Source: Nocardia vaccinii NBRC 15922
GTDB taxonomy: Bacteria; Actinomycetota; Actinomycetes; Mycobacteriales; Mycobacteriaceae
DNA: 64,000 nucleotides
NCBI RefSeq assembly: GCF_001613305.1
Contig: NZ_BDCC01000050.1
Location: 40,301-104,300, forward strand
Direction of reading: 5' to 3'
Of this stretch, positions 7,693 to 16,340 are shown in pieces. How positions within the stretch are numbered: position 1 is the first letter of the stretch; every line of letters begins with the position of its first letter. The notes beneath the pieces were generated by a model. The model was given only the letters and a program-made list of their open reading frames with translations, did no database searches and was not told the DNA's origin. The position numbers were made by a program, and so were the translations under genes.

Positions 7693-8316
7693 GGGGTCCA
7701 GGCCGTCCTCCAGGTCCTCGGTCTCCGGAGGGCCGGACATCCACTCTCCGGCGATGATGTAGTTCGCCCGACGCAACGGGGTTACATCTTCAGGAAGCCG
7801 ACCGTGGCCGGTCTCGAGGCCGAATGCTCGAACGGTGGTCGTGGGATGCTCTCCGCGCCCGAGGAGCACCTCCCAGTACCAGGGGATACCGGCATTCGCG
7901 TATCTCGTCTTCTTCATTTCGACGTCACGCGGAGTGTTGGACGGCGACAGTACTTCGCCGACCAGTTGCACGTCCGAGGCGCGAATGTCCTGGTACCTCT
8001 CCTGCAGACAGCCGTAGACCAAGAAGTCGGGGGTCAGAAAGTCGGATTTACCGGTGTCGCCGAGGAATATATTTGTTTCGACGCTGACTCGCCAACACCG
8101 GTCCGGACGCTCGGCCATATCTGCGCGGGCGCACCGTCTGAGTGCGTTGCGAAACTCGACGGTGCAGTCCCGGTGCTCGGCCGGTCCTCGTCGTGCCCAT
8201 ACGACGCGCCCCTCCCACAGTTCGATCTGACCCGCGATCTCCTCGGGCAAGAGCTCGAGTTCCTCCCAGGTCATCGTCGAGGGAAGGTCGGGGCGCGCAT
8301 GGTGCCGGATGGACAT
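7615..8316 (-). CDS. Uma2-family (DUF820) protein, copy 2
   Basis: 233 residues, same length and layout as copy 1: TMTWEELELLPEEIAGQIELWEGRVVWARRG, ETNIFLGDTGKSDFLTPDFLVYG, VGEVLSPSNTPRDVEMKKTRYANAGIPWYWEV. The last residues are the same in both (GITFDFPFPIRIPWSELEY). Core residues of the nuclease-like fold are kept in both, so neither looks like a decayed copy. The two are separated by about 210 bp and read in the same direction. Function unknown. Confidence 0.85.
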   Translation of the reverse strand: MSIRHHARPDLPSTMTWEELELLPEEIAGQIELWEGRVVWARRGPAEHRDCTVEFRNALRRCARADMAERPDRCWRVSVETNIFLGDTGKSDFLTPDFLVYGCLQERYQDIRASDVQLVGEVLSPSNTPRDVEMKKTRYANAGIPWYWEVLLGRGEHPTTTVRAFGLETGHGRLPEDVTPLRRANYIIAGEWMSGPPETEDLEDGLDPGEFDSDGITFDFPFPIRIPWSELEY

Positions 8317-8370
8317 ATCGGTAATGGTAATGGCTGTCTGTCGAGGTCGGTGTGTGTATTTCTGTCATGC

Positions 8371-9459
8371 TCAGCGCGGTGATCGCGGTGTTCTGTCTCG
8401 CTCGGCGAGTGGGGGGATCTCGCCGGAGCCGCGGGGGACGAGACGGGTGGGGATCACTCGGTGATGGGGCGGGGACGGGTCGCCGTCGAGGCGGGCGAAC
8501 AGGAGTTCGGCGGCGGTGTGGCCGATGCGGGCGGGGTCCTGGGCGACGGCGGTGAGGCGCGGGGTGAGGAGTTCGGCCAGTGGGAGGTCGTCGAAGCCGA
8601 CGAGGGCGATCTCATGGTGCAGGCCGTGTTTCTGGATGGCGCGCAACACGCCGACGGTGACCAGGTTCTGGGCACTGAAGATCGCGGTAGGGCGGTCGGG
8701 GCGAGTGAGCAGAATGTCGGCTGCGGTCTCGGCGGCCTCGGGGGAGTGCAGGTCGGCACGGACCAGTTCCGGGTCCAGGGTGATTCCGTTGCGGGCCAGG
8801 CCCTCGACGTAGCCGGCGTAGCGTTGCGCGGCGGTCCAGATCGTTTGCAGGTCACCGAGATACGCGATGCGGCGATGGCCGTGCGCGGCGAGGTGTTCGA
8901 CCGCGCGCCGCGCGCCCTCGCGATTGTCTACGGTGACGCTGTCGATTTCGGCGGCCGCGGGCAGTCGGTCGACGAAAACCATTGGGGTGCCGCGCTTTTG
9001 CTCGTGCAATAGCATGCCGTGATCGATGCCGACCGGCATCACGATGAGCCCGTCGACGCGGCGGCAAAGCAGCGCGTCGAGCACCTCGCGCTGACGGCCG
9101 GGGTTCTCGTCGCTGGACACCGCGAATACCAATGTCCCGCGGTCGTGTGCGAAATCCTCCACCGCGCGATGCAGCGCCGAGGCGAACGGGTTGGCGACAT
9201 CCATCAGCACCAGCCCGATCGCGGCGGTCTTCTGACCGCGCCCACGCAGCGTGCTGGCCGCGAGATTGTGCCGGTAGTCGAGCATGGCGGCGGCGTCGGT
9301 GACCCGCGCGGCCAGCTCCGGGGAGACCCCGGCTTCGCCGCGCACCACCCGCGACACCGTCTTGATACTCACGCCGGCCAGTGCGGCGACCTCACGCATG
9401 GTGGCACCGCGTCGTGGTGCGCGAGAGGTGGGCGGCGTGGAACTTGACAACGCTGACAT
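8371..9459 (-). CDS. LacI-family repressor of the adjacent sugar importer
   Basis: 362 residues. The N-terminal HTH (ATMREVAALAGVSIKTVSRVVRGEAGVSPELAARV) and hinge LDYRHNLAASTLRG are followed by a periplasmic-binding-protein-like domain (VLMDVANPFASALHRAVEDFA, GLIVMPVG, VFVDRLP, HRRIAYLGD, VGFDDLPLAELLTPRLT). Start ATG 9459 follows GAAGGTG. It is divergent from the binding-protein gene; a palindrome at 9589-9600 and a near-copy at 9446-9457 across its own start codon are likely operators. The effector is inferred to be the imported sugar or its phosphate. Confidence 0.92.
   Translation of the reverse strand: MSALSSSTPPTSRAPRRGATMREVAALAGVSIKTVSRVVRGEAGVSPELAARVTDAAAMLDYRHNLAASTLRGRGQKTAAIGLVLMDVANPFASALHRAVEDFAHDRGTLVFAVSSDENPGRQREVLDALLCRRVDGLIVMPVGIDHGMLLHEQKRGTPMVFVDRLPAAAEIDSVTVDNREGARRAVEHLAAHGHRRIAYLGDLQTIWTAAQRYAGYVEGLARNGITLDPELVRADLHSPEAAETAADILLTRPDRPTAIFSAQNLVTVGVLRAIQKHGLHHEIALVGFDDLPLAELLTPRLTAVAQDPARIGHTAAELLFARLDGDPSPPHHRVIPTRLVPRGSGEIPPLAERDRTPRSPR
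9446..9457. promoter_or_regulatory. Secondary LacI-type operator overlapping the lacI start
   Basis: GACAACGCTGAC matches 10 of 12 positions of the perfect palindrome GACAACGTTGTC at 9589-9600 and overlaps the start codon of the LacI gene. Two sites about 140 bp apart would allow looping or separate autoregulation. Confidence 0.45.
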
Positions 9460-9588
9460 CACCTTCTTTTCTAGCACGCCGTGGAACGCCCACACCGATC
9501 GATGAAGCCGCGTCCGCCAGCGGATAAGCGGAGTGGTGACAGTTGGACACAGCTCTGGACGTGAGCTGCGCCACGGTCTATGGTCTCT

Positions 9589-9600
9589 GACAACGTTGTC
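9589..9600. promoter_or_regulatory. LacI-type operator, perfect 12-bp palindrome
   Basis: GACAACGTTGTC is a perfect palindrome with a central CG, the classic LacI-family operator form, 28 nt before the ATG of the binding-protein gene. It is well placed to block transcription of the importer operon. Confidence 0.7.
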
Positions 9601-9627
9601 TTCGCAGTACCCGCCAGGAGCACATCG

Positions 9628-10665
9628 ATGTCCTCTCGTGCCATATCCCCTCGTGTTTCTCGTTTCGCCGCCGCCGCGGTCGCGCTCACCTGTGTCGCCC
9701 TCACGGCCACTGCCTGTGGCAAGGGGGCCGGCGGCAGCGGGCAAATCGAGGTCGGGCTCATCACCAAGACCGACACCAACCCGTACTTCGTCAAGATGAA
9801 ACAGGGTGCGCAGAAGGCCGCCGACCAGGCGGGGGTCAAACTGGTCACGGCCGCGGGAAAATTCGACGGGGACAACGCCAGCCAGGTGACCGCGATCGAG
9901 AATATGGTCGCCGAGGGCGTCAAGGGCATCATGATCACCGCGAGCGACACCAAGGCGATCGTCCCGGCGATCGCCAAGGCCCGTGCCAAGGGCGTCGTAG
10001 TGTTCGCGCTGGACACCCCGACCGAGCCGCAATCCGCGGTCGACGCGCTGTTCGCGACGAACAACTTCACCGCGGGAACGTTGATCGGCAAGTACGCCAA
10101 GGCCGTCGAGGGTGACAAGCCGGTCAAGATTGCGATGATCGACCTGAACCCGGGCGTGAGCGTCGGCACGTTGCGGCACAACGGATTCCTGTCCGGTTAC
10201 GGCGCCGCTCAGGCCACCCAGGATATGACCCAGGACGTGACCGCGCCGAACGTGGTGTGTGCGCAGGCCGCCCAGGGCGACCAAGCCAAGTCGCAGACGG
10301 CGATGGAGACCTGCCTGCAGAAGGATCCCGACATCAACCTCGTCTACACCATCAACGAGCCCTCGGCGTTGGGCGCGTACACCGCGCTCGAGACAGCCGG
10401 CCGGAAGAACGACGCGCTGATCGTATCCATCGACGGCGGCTGCACTGGCGTGCAGGCGGTCAAGGACGGCAAGATCGCTGCGACCGCCCAGCAGTACCCG
10501 CTGAAGATGGCCGGCGAGGGCGTGCAGGCGATCGTCGACTACGCCAGGACCGGCAAGAAGACCACCGGCTTCACCGACACCGGGGTCAACCTCGTCACCG
10601 CCGAACCGCGCGCCGGCATCGACTCCAAGGATGTGCAGTACGGCCTGGACAACTGCTGGGGCTGA
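9628..10665 (+). CDS. Sugar ABC transporter binding lipoprotein (FrcB-like)
   Basis: Extracytoplasmic binding protein, 345 residues. It has a basic N-terminus, a hydrophobic stretch and a lipobox-like TATAC with the lipidated Cys at about residue 30. The mature domain is type I periplasmic-binding fold: GLITKTDTNPYFVKMKQGAQKAA, AIENMVAEGVKGIMITASD, VVFALDTPTEPQSAVDALFATNNFTAG. The start is ATG 9628 with CAGGAG upstream. The sequence and the downstream fructokinase-like gene suggest fructose rather than ribose, by inference. Confidence 0.88.
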   Translation: MSSRAISPRVSRFAAAAVALTCVALTATACGKGAGGSGQIEVGLITKTDTNPYFVKMKQGAQKAADQAGVKLVTAAGKFDGDNASQVTAIENMVAEGVKGIMITASDTKAIVPAIAKARAKGVVVFALDTPTEPQSAVDALFATNNFTAGTLIGKYAKAVEGDKPVKIAMIDLNPGVSVGTLRHNGFLSGYGAAQATQDMTQDVTAPNVVCAQAAQGDQAKSQTAMETCLQKDPDINLVYTINEPSALGAYTALETAGRKNDALIVSIDGGCTGVQAVKDGKIAATAQQYPLKMAGEGVQAIVDYARTGKKTTGFTDTGVNLVTAEPRAGIDSKDVQYGLDNCWG

Positions 10666-10710
10666 TCGCCCAGCCTCCCCAGGCCACACTTCACCGAAGC
10701 AAGGATTCGC

Positions 10711-11718
10711 ATGACCGCCACCACCTCCGCCCCGCAAAGCACTCCGCCGCGGTCGATTTCGTCGACCCTGACGCGCGTGCTGAATCTGCCGAACTTCGGC
10801 CCGGTCGCGGCGATCCTCATCGCCGTGGTCTTCTTCGCCGCCGAATCCGACCGGTTCCTCACCGGCGGCAACTTTTCGCTGATCGTGCAGCAGGTGATGG
10901 AGGTCGGGACACTGGCCATCGGGCAGACGCTGGTCATCCTCACCGCCGGTATCGACCTGTCCAACGGTGCGGTGATGGCGCTGGGCAATATCGCGATCAC
11001 GAAACTGGCCGTGGACTCCGGGCTGCCGCCGCTGCTGGCGATCGTGCTGGGCCTGGCGCTGACCGCGGCATTCGGACTGGTGAACGGCTCGCTGGTCAGC
11101 ATGCTGAAGTTGCCGCCGTTCATCGTCACGCTCGGTACCTACGGTGTCGCGTTCGCGCTGACGCACATCTATTCACAGGAGCAGACCATCTCGGGACTGC
11201 CTCCGATGCTCACCTTCTTCGACCGGACGTTCCCGCTCGGCAGCACCGACATCACCTATGGCTCGGTGGCCATGCTGGTGCTGTTCGCCGTGGCGTGGTA
11301 TGTGCTGCGGCAGACCTCGGCCGGGCGGCACGTCTATGCCGTCGGAAACAATCCCGAGGCCGCGCGGCTGAGCGGAATAGACACGCGCCGAGTCCTTCTC
11401 GGCGTCTACACCGTCGCCGGGCTGATCTACGGCCTGGCCGCGTTGCTGCTGGTCGCGCGCACCGGGGTGGGTGATCCGAATGCGGGGCAGACCGACAATC
11501 TCGACTCGATCACCGCCGTGGTTCTCGGCGGCACCAGCTTGTTCGGCGGGCGCGGCAGTGTGATCGGAACGCTGCTGGGCGCGCTGATCGTCGGAATCAT
11601 CCGAAACGGCCTGCAGCTCATGGGCGTCGCGTCGATCTATCAGACGCTGATCACCGGCATCCTGGTGATCGCCGCGGTGGCCGTGGACCAGTTCAACCGC
11701 AGGAGGGCGCAGAGATGA
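10711..11718 (+). CDS. Sugar ABC transporter permease (FrcC/RbsC-like)
   Basis: 335-residue inner-membrane permease with about 8-10 hydrophobic segments. Family motifs are TLAIGQTLVILTAGIDLSNGAVMALGN, VSMLKLPPFIVTLGTYG, the EAARLSGI coupling motif that contacts the ATPase, and AVVLGGTSLFGGRGSVIGTLLGALIVGIIRNGLQL. It starts 45 nt after the binding-protein stop and overlaps the ATPase start by 4 nt. Confidence 0.9.
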   Translation: MTATTSAPQSTPPRSISSTLTRVLNLPNFGPVAAILIAVVFFAAESDRFLTGGNFSLIVQQVMEVGTLAIGQTLVILTAGIDLSNGAVMALGNIAITKLAVDSGLPPLLAIVLGLALTAAFGLVNGSLVSMLKLPPFIVTLGTYGVAFALTHIYSQEQTISGLPPMLTFFDRTFPLGSTDITYGSVAMLVLFAVAWYVLRQTSAGRHVYAVGNNPEAARLSGIDTRRVLLGVYTVAGLIYGLAALLLVARTGVGDPNAGQTDNLDSITAVVLGGTSLFGGRGSVIGTLLGALIVGIIRNGLQLMGVASIYQTLITGILVIAAVAVDQFNRRRAQR

Positions 11719-12509
11719 GTGAGTTGAAACAGCCTGTCCTGCAGGCGAAGGGACTGGTGAAGCGTTACGGCCATGTCACCGCGCTGGACGGCGCCGACTT
11801 CGACCTGTATCCGAACGAGATCCTCGCGGTGATCGGCGATAACGGCGCTGGGAAATCCACTCTGATCAAAACGCTTTCGGGTGCGGTGGCTCCGGACGAG
11901 GGCGAGATCCTCCTGGATGGCAAGCCGATGCGATTCCGCCGTCCCCTCGATGCCCGCCGCGCCGGCATCGAGACGGTGTATCAGGATCTGGCGGTGGCTC
12001 CCGCGCTCGATATAGCCGAGAATCTGTTCCTGGGCAGGGAATTGCGCCGCCGCGGCATCCTGGGTTCGGTGTTCCGGATGCTGGACAAGGATCGGATGGT
12101 CCGCGAATCCCAGGAGCACATGGCGAATCTGAAGATCGGCATCCGATCGATGAAGCAGTCCGTGGAGACGCTCTCGGGTGGGCAGCGTCAGGGGGTGGCG
12201 GTGGCGCGTAGCGCTGCCTTCGCCCGGCATGTAGTGATCATGGACGAGCCCACCGCGGCCCTCGGGGTCAAGGAAACCGGCATGGTACTCGATCTGATCC
12301 GTGAGGTCCGCGACCGCGGCCTGGCGGTGATCGTGATCAGCCACAACATGCCCAACGTCTTCGAGATCGCCGACCGCGTGCACATCCAGCGGCTGGGCCG
12401 CCGGGTAGCGGTTATCGAACCGCACGAGTTCTCGATGTCCGACGCTGTCGCCATCATGACCGGGGCGATGGCCGGTGAGGAGGTGGACAGTCACCGTGTC
12501 CGGGGCTGA
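11715..12509 (+). CDS. Sugar ABC transporter ATPase, single-domain (FrcA-like)
   Basis: 264 residues, one nucleotide-binding domain, unlike the duplicated RbsA of enteric bacteria. Walker A GDNGAGKST, Q-loop YQDLAVAPALDIAENLFLGRE, signature LSGGQRQ, Walker B VVIMDEPTAAL and the switch His in VIVISHN are all intact. It energises import through the preceding permease. Its stop lies inside the following kinase gene. Confidence 0.92.
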   Translation: MSELKQPVLQAKGLVKRYGHVTALDGADFDLYPNEILAVIGDNGAGKSTLIKTLSGAVAPDEGEILLDGKPMRFRRPLDARRAGIETVYQDLAVAPALDIAENLFLGRELRRRGILGSVFRMLDKDRMVRESQEHMANLKIGIRSMKQSVETLSGGQRQGVAVARSAAFARHVVIMDEPTAALGVKETGMVLDLIREVRDRGLAVIVISHNMPNVFEIADRVHIQRLGRRVAVIEPHEFSMSDAVAIMTGAMAGEEVDSHRVRG

Positions 12510-13506
12510 GGAGAGTGTGGAAGACGCCGGTGGGGCAGCGCGGATCATCGCCGTCGCCGGGGAGGCGCTGGTCGACCTCGTGCCCGCCGACGCTCCGGGA
12601 CAGTTCGTGGCGATGCCCGGCGGCAGCCCGGCCAATGTCGCGGTGGGGTTGGCCCGGTTGGCTACTCCGGTGCGGATGCTTGCGCGCATCGGCGTGGGCG
12701 CGATGGGTAACCGAGTCCGGAACCATCTGCGGCACAACGGCATAAGCCTCGACCATACGATTCAGGCGCGGGAACCGACCTCCCTTGCCATCGTCGATCT
12801 GGACGCGAACGGTGTGGCGCAGTACGACTTCCGCATCGACGGCACCGCGGATTGGCAGTGGACCGATGCCGAACTCGCCGATGCGCTCGACGGTGGCGTC
12901 GTCGCCCTGCACACCGGCTCGCTGGCGATGACCCAGCAGCCCGGCGCCGACGCTCTACTTCGCCTGATCGAACGCGCCCGACCCGTCGCGACGATCTCCT
13001 ACGACCCGAATATGCGGCCGCAGTTGATGAATCATGAACAGGCGCGGACCCGGGTCGACACGGTGCTACCGCTGGCCGATGTGGTCAAGGTCGGTTCGGA
13101 GGATCTGGCCTGGCTCTACCCTGGACGTTCGCCGCGGGACGTCCTCACGGACTGGGCATGCCGGGGCCCGGCGTTGGTCGTCGTCACCCTCGGTGGTGAC
13201 GGCGCCCTCGCCGCTACCGCCGAGGATCGCACCCCGATTCACCGCCCCGGCCTGTCGATCGAGGTGATGGATACCGTCGGCGCGGGCGACGCCTTCTCCA
13301 CGGGCCTGCTCGCCGGTCTGCACCGTCGCGACCTGCTGGGTGCTGACCGTCGAAAAGCTTTGCGCGCCATAAGCGAAACCGACCTGGTGCAACTCCTGGA
13401 CGAGGCGGCGCTGATAGCGGCCCTGACCTGCACCCGCCGTGGAGCGGACCCGCCCGCGGCCGCGCAGGTCAGTGAATTCGTCCGTCGCGAGCGGCACCGA
13501 GCCTGA
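12496..13506 (+). CDS. PfkB-family sugar kinase, fructokinase-like
   Basis: Phosphorylates the imported sugar; 336 residues. N-terminal GEALVDLVPADAPGQFVAMPGGSPANVAVGLARL is typical of fructokinases, and the C-terminal DTVGAGDAFSTGLLAGL contains the catalytic Asp and anion hole. I prefer GTG 12496, 12 nt after AGGAGG (12478-12483), over the in-frame GTG 12475, which has no Shine-Dalgarno site. Either start overlaps the ATPase gene. Fructose as substrate is inferred. Confidence 0.88.
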   Translation: MSGAEESVEDAGGAARIIAVAGEALVDLVPADAPGQFVAMPGGSPANVAVGLARLATPVRMLARIGVGAMGNRVRNHLRHNGISLDHTIQAREPTSLAIVDLDANGVAQYDFRIDGTADWQWTDAELADALDGGVVALHTGSLAMTQQPGADALLRLIERARPVATISYDPNMRPQLMNHEQARTRVDTVLPLADVVKVGSEDLAWLYPGRSPRDVLTDWACRGPALVVVTLGGDGALAATAEDRTPIHRPGLSIEVMDTVGAGDAFSTGLLAGLHRRDLLGADRRKALRAISETDLVQLLDEAALIAALTCTRRGADPPAAAQVSEFVRRERHRA

Positions 13507-13542
13507 CCCTGGACGCTCTGTTGTGCTGCTGTTGTGTTCGTG

Positions 13543-14493
13543 TCAACGGAATTCTGTGCGTAGGCCTTGGGATCGGACTTGGCTGGCGGGTGGGGAGGTG
13601 GTGATGGTGGCTGCTGTGCGTAGGTGGTGATCGAACCAGTCGACGGCTATGGCCATGGCTTGGCCGAGGCCGGGTTCGATGGTGAGGCCGCGTTCGTCGT
13701 AGGGCAGTATCTCGAGCTGTTTCGGTTCGTGGGCAGCAGCGAAGGCGGTGAGGACTTCGTCGATGTCGTGGGTGAGGTCCGCACTTCCGGTGACCATCAG
13801 CAGCGGCCGCGGCGCCACTCGGGTCAGGAAGACTTCCGGCGTCCAGGCGAGGATGTGGGCCAGGGATTCCACCTGCACCTCGTCGTCGAAACTGGGAAAT
13901 GCTTCTTTGGCCAGGGTCAGGTAGTCGACGATGTGGGGATCGCCGGTACCGAGCAGCGGGATGCGCATTCCGGTGCCGGTTGCGAACCGTTGTTGCTGGT
14001 CGCGGTCGATCGTGTCGAGCAGGGCTTGCACACCGGCGCGGCCGCGGCTCTTCTCCAAGGCTCGCCAGCCGTTGAACATGCTCGGGTTCTGGCAGGCGAG
14101 GCAGGCGATCCTGCGGTCGATCGCAGCTGCCTGGATGGCTACGGTCGCGCCGAGACTGTGGCCCCACACACCGATCCGCCGCGGGTCGATTTCACGACGT
14201 GTTTCCAGATAGGACAGAGCGTTGCGGACGTCGTCGACGTAACGGCCGGGAAAGACCTGCCCCCGAGGTGTGCCTTCGCTGGATCCGATGGTGCGGTAGT
14301 CGACGGCCAGCACGGCATATCCGGCCCGGACCAGATAGTCCGCATGCGGCGCCAGTGCCTCCTTGACCATGTGCACACTGTGACCCATCACGACCGCGGG
14401 AAGGGGGGATGGATCGTCGATCTCGTCCGGCAGATAGAGATCGCCAGCGCATCGGACCTGGTCACTGCGGAACATCACGTGCTCGACAGTCAT
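13543..14493 (-). CDS. Alpha/beta hydrolase of uncertain activity
   Basis: 316-residue cytosolic alpha/beta hydrolase. It has AVVMGHSVHMVKEAL, VLAVDYRTIGSSEG, and the nucleophile elbow GHSLG. An acidic residue follows PLLMVTGSADLTHD. Where relatives have a Gly-His loop before the last helix, this protein reads LEILPYDERGLTIEPG, with no obvious catalytic His, so activity is doubtful. It starts 1 nt after the FAD monooxygenase stop and probably shares the MarR-like regulated transcript. Confidence 0.8.
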   Translation of the reverse strand: MTVEHVMFRSDQVRCAGDLYLPDEIDDPSPLPAVVMGHSVHMVKEALAPHADYLVRAGYAVLAVDYRTIGSSEGTPRGQVFPGRYVDDVRNALSYLETRREIDPRRIGVWGHSLGATVAIQAAAIDRRIACLACQNPSMFNGWRALEKSRGRAGVQALLDTIDRDQQQRFATGTGMRIPLLGTGDPHIVDYLTLAKEAFPSFDDEVQVESLAHILAWTPEVFLTRVAPRPLLMVTGSADLTHDIDEVLTAFAAAHEPKQLEILPYDERGLTIEPGLGQAMAIAVDWFDHHLRTAATITTSPPASQVRSQGLRTEFR

Positions 14494-14494
14494 G

Positions 14495-15691
14495 TCATTC
14501 GCCTTTCACCGTGGCTGGGTGTGTGTTGATGGTGGGTGGGGTCCAATCCCACAGGTGGGCGGACTTGCGGGCGCCGATACCGCTGCCTGCCAGACTGGTC
14601 AGCCCGGTCATGAGGCTGTAAGTGAAAGGGTTGGTGGACAGGCTGATTCGCGGGTCCTGGCGGGCCATGCGCTCCACCCGTTGGCTGCGGGGCCGGCGCA
14701 GCCGGTCGTAGCCCGCCAGGGCAGTGGGGATTTCGGTGTCACCTGACAGTTGCGCGGCCAGCACGCACGCATCCTCGAACGCCTGACAAGCACCTTGAGC
14801 CAGGAACGGAGTCATCGCGTGCGCGGCGTCACCGAGCAGCACGACCCGGCGATCGATGTACGACTCGAGCGGCTCGAGGTCGTAAATATCATGGCGCAGA
14901 ATCGCTTCCGGCGGTGTCGCGGCCAGCATGGCGGGGATCGGGTCGTGCCAGTAGCCGACGCGGCGGCCGATCTCGGTGAGATCGTCGTCGTATCGAATGC
15001 CGGGCTGGTCGCAGCGGATGGCGAGGAACCAGAACACGCGCTGGCCGGCCAGCGGGTGTGCCCCGAAACGTGCTCCGCGACCCCAGGTCTGGAATCCGTC
15101 GACCGGCCATACCGCGCCGGACGTGGTGACCCCCCGCCAGCACAGAATGCGCTGAAACACCGGTTCGGGCGCTTTCGGGAAGACGGACCGCCGGATTGTG
15201 CTGCGGATACCGTCGGCTCCCACGACCACATCGGCGGTGGCTCGCCGCGATCCTTCCGCGGTGCGGTAGGTGACAGTCGCCTCGCTGCCGGATTGCTCGA
15301 CGCCGATGACTTCCGCGGCAGGGACCACGCATTCGGCCGGAAGGTTCGCATGCAGCACACCGTGCAGATCGGCGCGATGGTTGGCCAGCAGTGCCGTATC
15401 ACGTCCTGGACGGAATCGCATGAGATAGCGGCCGTCGGGGGTGCGCAGCGTCGCACCGGCCTGTGTCGGAACCGACACAGCACGGAATTCTTCGCCTATC
15501 CCCAGCGCATCCACAGCGCGGACGGCGTTGGGTGCGAACGACCAGCCAGCCCCGACCTCGCCGGTATCGGCACGTCGCTCCAGTACCGTGACCGACCATC
15601 CGGCCCGCCGCAGCCCGATCGCCGCGGCGAGCCCGCCGATCCCGCCACCAACTACTATCGCGGTCCGGCCACGCTCTACAGATTCGGTCAT
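14495..15691 (-). CDS. FAD-dependent aromatic monooxygenase
   Basis: 398-residue class A flavoprotein hydroxylase, salicylate-hydroxylase-like. FAD-binding VVGGGIGGLAAAIGLRRAGWSVTVLER is at the N-terminus, the DG motif in DVVVGADGIRSTIRRSVF is central, and GDAAHAMTPFLAQGACQAFEDA marks the second FAD site. No transmembrane segment is seen. It overlaps the regulator gene upstream by ATGA and is followed by the hydrolase, suggesting a three-gene detoxification or catabolic operon. Substrate unknown. Confidence 0.9.
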   Translation of the reverse strand: MTESVERGRTAIVVGGGIGGLAAAIGLRRAGWSVTVLERRADTGEVGAGWSFAPNAVRAVDALGIGEEFRAVSVPTQAGATLRTPDGRYLMRFRPGRDTALLANHRADLHGVLHANLPAECVVPAAEVIGVEQSGSEATVTYRTAEGSRRATADVVVGADGIRSTIRRSVFPKAPEPVFQRILCWRGVTTSGAVWPVDGFQTWGRGARFGAHPLAGQRVFWFLAIRCDQPGIRYDDDLTEIGRRVGYWHDPIPAMLAATPPEAILRHDIYDLEPLESYIDRRVVLLGDAAHAMTPFLAQGACQAFEDACVLAAQLSGDTEIPTALAGYDRLRRPRSQRVERMARQDPRISLSTNPFTYSLMTGLTSLAGSGIGARKSAHLWDWTPPTINTHPATVKGE

Positions 15692-16164
15692 CGCTTGCTG
15701 TCCTTTTCGAAAGGCAGAGGTTCGTCGGTGAGTCGCTTGGCCATCCAGTCGTAAACGTCGTGCGCGGCCCGTAGCCGCCGGGACCGGGCCGACCCTGTTC
15801 CCGACAGGTCGATTCCCGTGGCGATGACATCACGGAACGCGGCCAGGGAGGCCACCCGGCGACGCACCACGGTTTCCCACGCGTCGTCGTCCATCCGGTA
15901 ATAGTTCGTGCGCTCACCCGGTCTCGAGCGGCGCCGTATGAAACCCGCATCAGTCAGCACTCGCATGTTGGTCGCCAGTGACGCCCGGCTCGCACCGATC
16001 ACCCCGCAGATCTGCTCGGCGGACTGCTCCGCCGGATCGCAGATCATCAACCAACCCAGGATCCGGCCCGCGATCGGCGGCACCCCGTACTCCCCCGTGC
16101 AGAACATCGCCACCTGCTCGACCCACTCCAGTAACCGTTCGTTGTCGGCACCCGGTGCACTCAT
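15688..16164 (-). CDS. MarR/GbsR-like transcriptional regulator
   Basis: 158 residues with a winged helix: PIAGRILGWLMICDP, SAEQICGVIGASRASLATNMRVLTDAGFIRRRSRPGERTNYYRM. The N-terminal ERLLEWVEQVAMF helix and C-terminal helices would form the dimer interface. It heads the operon with the monooxygenase and hydrolase. A perfect 15-bp inverted repeat lies 22 nt upstream of its ATG, strongly implying autoregulation; the inducer is probably the monooxygenase substrate. Confidence 0.88.
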   Translation of the reverse strand: MSAPGADNERLLEWVEQVAMFCTGEYGVPPIAGRILGWLMICDPAEQSAEQICGVIGASRASLATNMRVLTDAGFIRRRSRPGERTNYYRMDDDAWETVVRRRVASLAAFRDVIATGIDLSGTGSARSRRLRAAHDVYDWMAKRLTDEPLPFEKDSKR

Positions 16165-16185
16165 CGCCTCCGACCCTCTTATGTG

Positions 16186-16219
16186 TCTAGTAGTTTCAGT
16201 TCTTACTGAAACTACTAGA
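16186..16219. promoter_or_regulatory. Perfect 15-bp inverted-repeat operator
   Basis: TCTAGTAGTTTCAGT (16186-16200), spacer TCTT, then ACTGAAACTACTAGA (16205-16219), an exact inverted repeat just upstream of the MarR-like regulator gene at 16164. AT-rich arms in GC-rich DNA and the location mark it as the regulator's operator. There is no poly-T run, so a terminator is unlikely. Confidence 0.8.
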
Positions 16220-16340
16220 CTAGTACAGTCTCCTGTTGTCGGTTCGAAAGCGTCACCGCTACCTCACGCCGACGCCCGAACATGAGTGACCCTGCGGTTA
16301 CCAGGCCCACCGCGGCTTCATGTACCGGGTGACATGATCG

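Noticed and set aside
8371..11166. Very long minus-strand open frame (931 codons) running through the sugar-importer genes
   Set aside because: Only its 3' third is the real LacI gene; the rest is antisense to the binding protein and permease, with Arg/Gly/His-rich shadow composition.
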